Shown here: in pieces, positions 35,445 through 41,345 of the stretch
Layout: each line of letters starts with the position of its first letter
Position numbering within the stretch: position 1 is the first letter of the stretch
From: Coriobacteriales bacterium
Lineage (GTDB): Bacteria; Actinomycetota; Coriobacteriia; Coriobacteriales; Atopobiaceae
Assembly: GCA_029101205.1 (NCBI GenBank)
Contig: JAQXQO010000019.1
Span: forward strand, 1 to 41,345
DNA: 41,345 nt
Reading direction: 5' to 3'
Made by a program: the position numbers and the translations under genes
Notes under the pieces: generated by a model
What the model saw: the letters and a program-made list of their open reading frames with translations, nothing else
Told to the model about the DNA's origin: nothing
The model's database searches: none

Positions 35445-35780
35445 TCGGCATCGATAACTGAACATCTGCAGCGATTAGCCATGTGGCAAGGTGCTTGGCT
35501 AGTTCTTCTTGCGCGTGATAACACTGCCGGGTTTTCCCAGCTATCGGGCGTCGTTTAAGCGGTGTTAGACTTTGCTTGCAACCGACGGAAAGTGTCTGAT
35601 TCGCTGGCTGCGCGGCAGGCGCGCACGCCGGCAGTAGGCAAGGCGTGTGCCGGCAAGTCAGAATGCCCTTCTGGCCCTGGACTTGCACGAGGGCTGACAC
35701 TTGTGGAGACGCCTACAAAATCAACATCCCAGGTGGCGAGGGACGCACGCTAGTAGTAAAGTAGCTATTTGCGACTGTAC

Positions 35781-35829
35781 TGGGGACCACTATGTTTCTC
35801 CCAGGTACGGACGCAAATCAGGGTCCCCA
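35781..35829 (+). promoter_or_regulatory. Leader inverted repeat upstream of rplE
   Basis: TGGGGACC (35781-35788) ... GGTCCCCA (35822-35829), perfect 8-bp arms. Confidence 0.4.
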
Positions 35830-35896
35830 AGGAGCCGCCTTGGGTCGCGCGAGAGACGACCCCGCGCACAATCCCTCCAAGTTCGAAGGAGTACAC

Positions 35897-36457
35897 ATGG
35901 CAGAAGAGAAGTACGTTCCCCGTCTGAAGGCTCAGTACTTCGACCACGTCCGCGACGACATGCAGAAGAAGTTCCAGTATCAGAACGTCATGCAGATTCC
36001 GAAGTTCGAGAAGATCGTCGTGAACATGGGTGTTGGCGAGGCCGCTACCGATGCAAAGGCCATCGACGGCGCCGTCAACGACCTGCGTGCCATCACCGGC
36101 CAGCAGCCTCTGATTACGCACGCCCGCAAGTCCATCGCTACGTTCCACCTGCGTCAGGGCCAGGCCATCGGTGCCAAGGTCACCCTGCGCGGCGACCGTA
36201 TGTGGGAGTTCCTGGATCGCCTGATCGCCATCGCAATCCCGCGCATCCGCGACTTCCGCGGCATCTCGCCGAAGAGCTTCGACGGCCGTGGCAACTTCTC
36301 CATGGGCGTCACCGAGCAGCTGATCTTCCCCGAGATCGACTTCGACAAGATCGACCACGTTCGTGGCATGGACATCACCATCGTGACCACCGCTACTACC
36401 GACGAGGAGGGCAAGGCGCTTCTGGAGGCCTTCCACTTCCCGTTCAAGCAGGAGTAG
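35897..36457 (+). CDS. rplE: 50S ribosomal protein L5
   Basis: [49 protein letters not shown]; 186 aa. Confidence 0.97.
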   Translation: MAEEKYVPRLKAQYFDHVRDDMQKKFQYQNVMQIPKFEKIVVNMGVGEAATDAKAIDGAVNDLRAITGQQPLITHARKSIATFHLRQGQAIGAKVTLRGDRMWEFLDRLIAIAIPRIRDFRGISPKSFDGRGNFSMGVTEQLIFPEIDFDKIDHVRGMDITIVTTATTDEEGKALLEAFHFPFKQE

Positions 36458-36517
36458 GTCAAATAGTTTGTTAGTTGCCCCGGCGTGGAACTGGGGCCTC
36501 TTCCTGAAGGAGGATTT

Positions 36518-36703
36518 GTGGCTAAGACTTCGATGATCGTCAAGGCGAACCGCGAGCCGAAGTATTCGACGCGCAAGCAGTACCGCTGCCAGCGTTGTGG
36601 GCGTCCCCACAGCGTCTACCGCAAGTTCGGGCTGTGCCGTATCTGCTTCCGTGAGCTCGCGAGCAAGGGCGAGCTTCCTGGTGTCCGCAAGGCTAGCTGG
36701 TAA
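36518..36703 (+). CDS. rpsN: 30S ribosomal protein S14 type Z
   Basis: GTG start; [61 protein letters not shown] with two CXXC; 61 aa. Confidence 0.97.
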   Translation: MAKTSMIVKANREPKYSTRKQYRCQRCGRPHSVYRKFGLCRICFRELASKGELPGVRKASW

Positions 36704-36793
36704 GGACACGGGGGCACCCGCGTAGAGGCGTCTGCGCCATGGGTGCAGACGAACCATTCGCGTAGTTTCATCATTAACAAAGGAGAAGGATCA

Positions 36794-37192
36794 ATGAAGG
36801 TTACCGATCCCATTGCAGACATGCTCACGCGTATCCGCAACGGCAACACGGCGAACAAGGCTACGGTCACCATGCCGTCCAGCAAGGTGCTCGTCGAGAT
36901 TGCCCGCGTGATTACCGAGGAGGGCTACCTCGAGAGCTATTCCGTCGAGGACACCACCCCCCAGAAGACTCTGCATGTGACCCTGAAGTACGGCCCCAAG
37001 CATTCCAAGGTCATCCGTGGCATCAAGCGCGTCTCCAAGCCCGGCCTGCGCATCTACTCCAAGGCGGAGGACCTTCCCCGCGTCCTGGGTGGCCTGGGCA
37101 CCGCTGTTATCTCCACCTCCAAGGGCATGATGTGCGACCGCGACGCCCGTAGGCTGGGCATCGGCGGCGAGGTCATCTGCTACGTTTGGTAA
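36794..37192 (+). CDS. rpsH: 30S ribosomal protein S8
   Basis: [46 protein letters not shown]; 132 aa. Confidence 0.97.
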   Translation: MKVTDPIADMLTRIRNGNTANKATVTMPSSKVLVEIARVITEEGYLESYSVEDTTPQKTLHVTLKYGPKHSKVIRGIKRVSKPGLRIYSKAEDLPRVLGGLGTAVISTSKGMMCDRDARRLGIGGEVICYVW

Positions 37193-37220
37193 TTCCGGCC
37201 GGTAAGATAGGAGGAGACTA

Positions 37221-37805
37221 ATGTCTCGTATTGGAAAGAAGCCTGTCACCGTCCCCGCCGGGGTCACCGTGACGATCAACGGCTCCACCGTCAACGTTAA
37301 GGGCCCGAAGGGCGAGCTCACTCGCACCTTCTCTGACCTCGTCAGCCTGGAGCAGGAGGGCGAGCAGGTCAACGTGAAGATCGTCGTCCCCCAGGAGTAC
37401 GCCTCCCTGTCCGAGGACGAGTTCAAGAACACGAAGGCCTACAAGGCCGCCAACGCACAGCAGGGCACCACGCGCACCGTGCTGTCCAACATGGTCGAGG
37501 GCGTCTCCAAGGGCTTCGTGAAGTCCCTCGAGCTCACCGGCGTCGGCTACCGTGCCGCGCTGAAGGGCAAGGACCTCGACCTGTCCCTGGGCTACTCGCA
37601 CCCCGTCATCTATGTCGCCACCGAGGGCATCTCGTTTGAGGTCCCCGACAACACGCACATCAACGTGCACGGCATCTCGAAGGAGCGCGTGGGCCAGGTT
37701 GCCGCCGAGATCCGCGGCAAGCGTCCTCCCGAGCCCTACAAGGGCAAGGGCATCCACTACGTGGGTGAGCACATCCGCAGGAAGCTTGGCAAGGCTGCTA
37801 AGTAG
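37221..37805 (+). CDS. rplF: 50S ribosomal protein L6
   Basis: MSRIGKKPVTVPAGVTVTINGSTVNVKGPKGELTRTF...ELTGVGYRAALKGKDL. Confidence 0.97.
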   Translation: MSRIGKKPVTVPAGVTVTINGSTVNVKGPKGELTRTFSDLVSLEQEGEQVNVKIVVPQEYASLSEDEFKNTKAYKAANAQQGTTRTVLSNMVEGVSKGFVKSLELTGVGYRAALKGKDLDLSLGYSHPVIYVATEGISFEVPDNTHINVHGISKERVGQVAAEIRGKRPPEPYKGKGIHYVGEHIRRKLGKAAK

Positions 37806-37866
37806 TCTCGCTAGCCACATAGAAGACCACCACCCCGTTAGGTGATGGCGCACCAAAGGAGAAGTT

Positions 37867-38235
37867 ATGAACAAGACACAGGCAAAGAAGGCCGCGCTCA
37901 AGCGTCGTGCCCGTGCCGTGCGCGCCAAGGTGAAGGGCACCCCTGACCGTCCTCGCCTGACCGTCCACCGCACCAACGCCAACATCTACGCCCAGGTCAT
38001 CGACGACGTGGACAGCAAGACCATCTGCTCTGCCTCCACCCTGAGCCCCGAGTTCCGTGCCACGGGCAAGATTGGCTCCAACAAGGAGGCTGCCGAGGTC
38101 GTCGGCAAGCTCGTCGGCCAGCGTGCCATCGAGAAGGGCGTCACCACGGTCCGCTTTGACCGCTCTGGCTTCCTGTATCACGGCCGTATCCAGGCTCTCG
38201 CAGACGGTGCCCGTTCCGCGGGCCTGAAGTTCTAG
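37867..38235 (+). CDS. rplR: 50S ribosomal protein L18
   Basis: RPRLTVHRTNANIYAQVIDDVDSKTICSASTLSPEF; FDRSGFLYHGRIQALADGARSAGLKF. Confidence 0.97.
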   Translation: MNKTQAKKAALKRRARAVRAKVKGTPDRPRLTVHRTNANIYAQVIDDVDSKTICSASTLSPEFRATGKIGSNKEAAEVVGKLVGQRAIEKGVTTVRFDRSGFLYHGRIQALADGARSAGLKF

Positions 38236-38245
38236 GAGGAATCAC

Positions 38246-38770
38246 ATGCCACGTGATCGCAAGCGCCAGGAGGATTCCGATCTTCAGGAGCGCGTCGTCT
38301 ATATTCACCGCGTGTCCAAGACCGTAAAGGGCGGCCGCCGCATGTCGCTGCTGGCTCTCGTTGCCGTTGGTGACGGCAAGGGCAATGTCGGCATCGGTAT
38401 GGGCAAGTCCGCCGAGGTGCCTCTGGCTATCAACAAGGCCGTCGAGGACGCCAAGAAGAACATGTTCCACGTGCCCGTCACCGACGGTGCAACCATTCCC
38501 CACGAGGTCGAGGGCCGCTTTGGTGCAGGCCGCATCATCATTCGCCCGGCCATCGAGGGTACCGGCGTCATCGCTGGCGGCCCCGTCCGTCCGCTGTTCG
38601 AGCTCGCCGGCATCACCAACGTCATCTCCAAGTCCCTGGGCACCGACAACCCTCTGAACGTCATCAAGGCTGCCGCCGAGGGCCTGAAGACCCTGTCCAG
38701 CCCCGAGGAGACCGCTGATCGCCGCGGCCTCACGGTTGGCCAGATGTTCGGCAGCAAGAAGGAGGCCTAG
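38246..38770 (+). CDS. rpsE: 30S ribosomal protein S5
   Basis: LQERVVYIHRVSKTVKGGRRMSLLALVAVGDGKGNVGIGMGKSAEVPLAINKA. Confidence 0.98.
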   Translation: MPRDRKRQEDSDLQERVVYIHRVSKTVKGGRRMSLLALVAVGDGKGNVGIGMGKSAEVPLAINKAVEDAKKNMFHVPVTDGATIPHEVEGRFGAGRIIIRPAIEGTGVIAGGPVRPLFELAGITNVISKSLGTDNPLNVIKAAAEGLKTLSSPEETADRRGLTVGQMFGSKKEA

Positions 38771-38772
38771 TC

Positions 38773-38964
38773 ATGGCAGAGCAGAAGACTCTTACCGTGA
38801 AGCTCGTGCGCAGCGCCGTGTGCCAGGTGCCGAAGGATCAGACTCGCACCGTGCACTCGCTCGGTCTGAAGAAGATCGGCGACACCCATGTGCTGCCCGA
38901 CAACCCGGGTGTCCGTGGAACTATCTTCAAGGTCAAGCACCTTGTTGAGGTAACTGAGAACTAA
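38773..38964 (+). CDS. rpmD: 50S ribosomal protein L30
   Basis: LTVKLVRSAVCQVPKDQTRTVHSLGLKKIGDTHVLPDNPGVRGTIFKVKHLVEV. Confidence 0.96.
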   Translation: MAEQKTLTVKLVRSAVCQVPKDQTRTVHSLGLKKIGDTHVLPDNPGVRGTIFKVKHLVEVTEN

Positions 38965-38976
38965 GGAGTCATCCAA

Positions 38977-39426
38977 ATGCAGCTCAATGATCTTCGCCCC
39001 GCGGAGGGCTCCAGGAAGAACCGCAAGCGCGTTGGTCGCGGCAACGGCTCTGGCCGTGGCACCACCGCTGGTCGCGGCACCAAGGGCCAGCTCTCCCGCT
39101 CCGGTGGCGGCAAGGGCGCTGGCTTCGAGGGTGGCCAGACTCCTCTGGCCATGCGCCTTCCTAAGCTCCCCGGCTTCAGGAACCCCAACCGCACCGAGTA
39201 CCAGCCCGTCAACGTCAGCCGTCTGGACGCCCTGTTCAACGATGGTGACACCGTGGACAGCGCCGCTCTGGTCGAGAAGGGCGTCATCAAGCACGATTAC
39301 GAGCTCGTGAAGGTCCTCGGCGACGGCGACCTCACCAAGAAGCTCACCGTCAAGGTCGACAAGGTCTCGGCTTCCGCCAAGGCCAAGATTGAGGCGGCTG
39401 GCGGAAAGGTCGAGGCGGCTTGCTAA
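38977..39426 (+). CDS. rplO: 50S ribosomal protein L15
   Basis: [67 protein letters not shown]. Confidence 0.97.
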   Translation: MQLNDLRPAEGSRKNRKRVGRGNGSGRGTTAGRGTKGQLSRSGGGKGAGFEGGQTPLAMRLPKLPGFRNPNRTEYQPVNVSRLDALFNDGDTVDSAALVEKGVIKHDYELVKVLGDGDLTKKLTVKVDKVSASAKAKIEAAGGKVEAAC

Positions 39427-40697
39427 AGGGAATCGCGAACGCATTCCGTGTTAAGGAACTGCGCGAGAAGATCCTCATAACGATTGGCATCCTGGTCCTG
39501 TACCGGTTTGGCGCCTATCTGCCCGTGCCCGGCATCCCCGTGAAGGGGATGCTGGACGCGTGGCAGTCCTATGCGTCGGGCTCCGGTGCCATCGCCGTGC
39601 TGAACCTCTTCTCGGGCGGCGCCCTTTCGCGCATGTCCGTGTTTGCCCTCGGCATCATGCCGTACATCACCGCCCAGATCATCCTCCAGATGATGCAGGC
39701 GGTTATCCCGAGCCTCTCTACGCTCGCACAGGAAGGCGAGAGTGGCCAGCGCAAGATTACCCAGTACACCCGTTACCTCACGGTTGCCCTGGCCCTGATT
39801 AACGCAATCGGCTACCTGCTCCTCTTCAAGAGCGCCCAGTATGGTCTGGACTTCTCGAGCCTGGGCTTTCCCGAGTTCGTTGAGGACATCATCATCGTGG
39901 GCGTACTGCTCGTGGGCGCCATCATCATCATGTGGCTTGGCGAGGTCATCACGCAGCGCGGCATTGGCAACGGAATGTCGCTTATCATCTTTGCCAACAT
40001 CATGGCTGGCATCCCCACCGCGCTCATCAGCTCGGTGCAGAACTCGGCAGTGCTCACCATCGTTACCATTGCCATGGTCGTGGTGATCGTTCCCATCATC
40101 GTCTACATCGAGCGCGGCCAGCGCCGCATTCCGGTGCAGTACGCCAAGCGCATGGTGGGTCGCCGAATCATGGGTGGCCAGTCCACGTATCTGCCTATCA
40201 AGGTGAACACGGCGGGCGTTGTGCCCATCATCTTCGCCTCGGCCATTTTGTACTTCCCGGCTCAGATTGCCGTGTTCTTCCCCAGCGTCGACTGGATGCA
40301 GATCTTTGCCAATGCAGTCTCGTCCGGTTGGCTCAACTGGATTCTGTCCGTTGTACTGATCGTCTTCTTCGCGTACTTCTACACCGCTATGGTGTTCAAT
40401 CCCGAGGAGACGGCAGACCAGCTGCGCAAGTCGGGTGGCTTCATCCCGGGCGTTCGTCCGGGCCAGGCCACGGCGGATTACATTAAGCACACGCTTGACC
40501 ACATCACGCTGCCCGGCGCCCTGTTCATGGCCGTGATCGCGGTGGTTCCTTCCATCGTGTTCACCTTCACGAACAACTCACTGATGCAGTCCTTCGGTGG
40601 CACCTCCATCCTGATTATGGTTGGCGTTGCCATGGACACCATCGCATCTCTGGAGAGCCAGCTCAAGATGCACAACTACGAGGGCTTCTTCAAGTAG
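39420..40697 (+). CDS. secY: Preprotein translocase subunit SecY
   Basis: [26 protein letters not shown]..., [16 protein letters not shown], multi-TM; TTG start overlapping rplO; 425 aa. Confidence 0.97.
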   Translation: MLKGIANAFRVKELREKILITIGILVLYRFGAYLPVPGIPVKGMLDAWQSYASGSGAIAVLNLFSGGALSRMSVFALGIMPYITAQIILQMMQAVIPSLSTLAQEGESGQRKITQYTRYLTVALALINAIGYLLLFKSAQYGLDFSSLGFPEFVEDIIIVGVLLVGAIIIMWLGEVITQRGIGNGMSLIIFANIMAGIPTALISSVQNSAVLTIVTIAMVVVIVPIIVYIERGQRRIPVQYAKRMVGRRIMGGQSTYLPIKVNTAGVVPIIFASAILYFPAQIAVFFPSVDWMQIFANAVSSGWLNWILSVVLIVFFAYFYTAMVFNPEETADQLRKSGGFIPGVRPGQATADYIKHTLDHITLPGALFMAVIAVVPSIVFTFTNNSLMQSFGGTSILIMVGVAMDTIASLESQLKMHNYEGFFK

Positions 40698-40851
40698 GAG
40701 CGTGAGTAGGGGACGAAGGGTCGTCCATTCCGGATTGATTCTCCAGTCCCCGGGTCCACAGCTACGGTGTCCCGGCGTTCCACTCGGATGCTGTCCCGCG
40801 TTACCCCCCCCTCGCAGGGATAAATTCCCTCGATGGGAAAGTTCGACAATG

Positions 40852-40884
40852 GAGGCGCGTACCTTAACGGGTGCGCGCCTCTTT
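40852..40884 (+). terminator. Intrinsic terminator downstream of secY
   Basis: GAGGCGCG...CGCGCCTC 8-bp perfect stem followed by TTT. Confidence 0.75.
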
Positions 40885-40924
40885 CGTATGCCACCAGGTA
40901 TGCGCATGCCGAGGGGTATGTGCG

Positions 40925-40956
40925 TCGAAGAACCACTTGCTCGAAGAACCACTTGC
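40925..40956. repeat. 16-bp perfect tandem duplication
   Basis: TCGAAGAACCACTTGC x 2. Confidence 0.9.
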
Positions 40957-40998
40957 GTCTACATGTGTACGTTGATGCACCATTCAACCCTGCCGACA

Positions 40999-41069
40999 GC
41001 GCATAATCGTGCCCAAACGCCTGTCAAGAACTCCGCTAGCGTCCGTATGCGTAGGGTTATTTGACAGGC
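40999..41069. repeat. Dispersed quasi-palindromic element, copy C, with 9-bp inverted repeat
   Basis: GCGCATAATCGTGCCCAAACGCCTGTCAAGAACTCCGCTAGCGTCCGTATGCGTAGGGTTAT; GCCTGTCAA (41019-41027) / TTGACAGGC (41061-41069). Confidence 0.7.
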
Positions 41070-41345
41070 AAATACACGAGCGCTCGCTGATGCCTCATAA
41101 ACGTACGCAAACGGACGTGTTCGCTGGCCACTTGCATATTTGCCCGGTTGCAATCTTCGATGAAATGTCCCTATTCGGGCACGAACTCTGATAAGCCACG
41201 CCTGACCAGATTGAGCTTCGACCAATCTTCCCTGGCTGTAGTTGTCGTCGTAGATATCTTGCGATTCCTATACCCCCAACACCTGAACATGGCGATGTCG
41301 GAGGTCCGGCGCCCGCTCCCGGCGATGCCGGGGCCCCGTCGCCCA

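Overview
The window is a GC-rich, codon-biased chromosomal segment, probably from a Coriobacteriia-type actinobacterium (inference from gene content and protein style). Its backbone is the core transcription/translation supercluster: a 5'-truncated rpoB, rpoC, rpsL-rpsG-fusA, rpsJ, rplC-D-W-B, rpsS, rplV, rpsC, rplP, rpmC, rpsQ, rplN, rplX, then rplE, rpsN(Z), rpsH, rplF, rplR, rpsE, rpmD, rplO, secY. Two accessory blocks interrupt it. (1) Between rpoC and rpsL lies a sugar block: GntR regulator, C-terminally truncated GH1 glycosidase, PPi-type phosphofructokinase, fructokinase, sucrose-6-phosphate hydrolase, PTS EIIBCA and a LacI regulator. (2) Between rplX and rplE lies a ~9.7 kb sortase-pilus island: a 1.1-1.2k-residue beta-helix adhesin, two pilins and a class C sortase. 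The observations I rate highest are: a C-terminal extension of RpoC containing a domain that aligns without gaps to the RNA polymerase alpha-subunit CTD and keeps several DNA-contact residues; the pilus island inside the ribosomal-protein operon, with a G9 tract near the adhesin start and a 29-bp palindrome upstream; a dispersed ~65-bp quasi-palindromic intergenic element; a 17-bp x 9 tandem repeat abutting the lacI stop; and several regulatory hairpins and operators. The first ~415 bp (rpoB) contain a foreign junction, a divergent segment and an in-frame amber codon, and may be an assembly-edge artefact. All calls come from reading the sequence; no database search was run.
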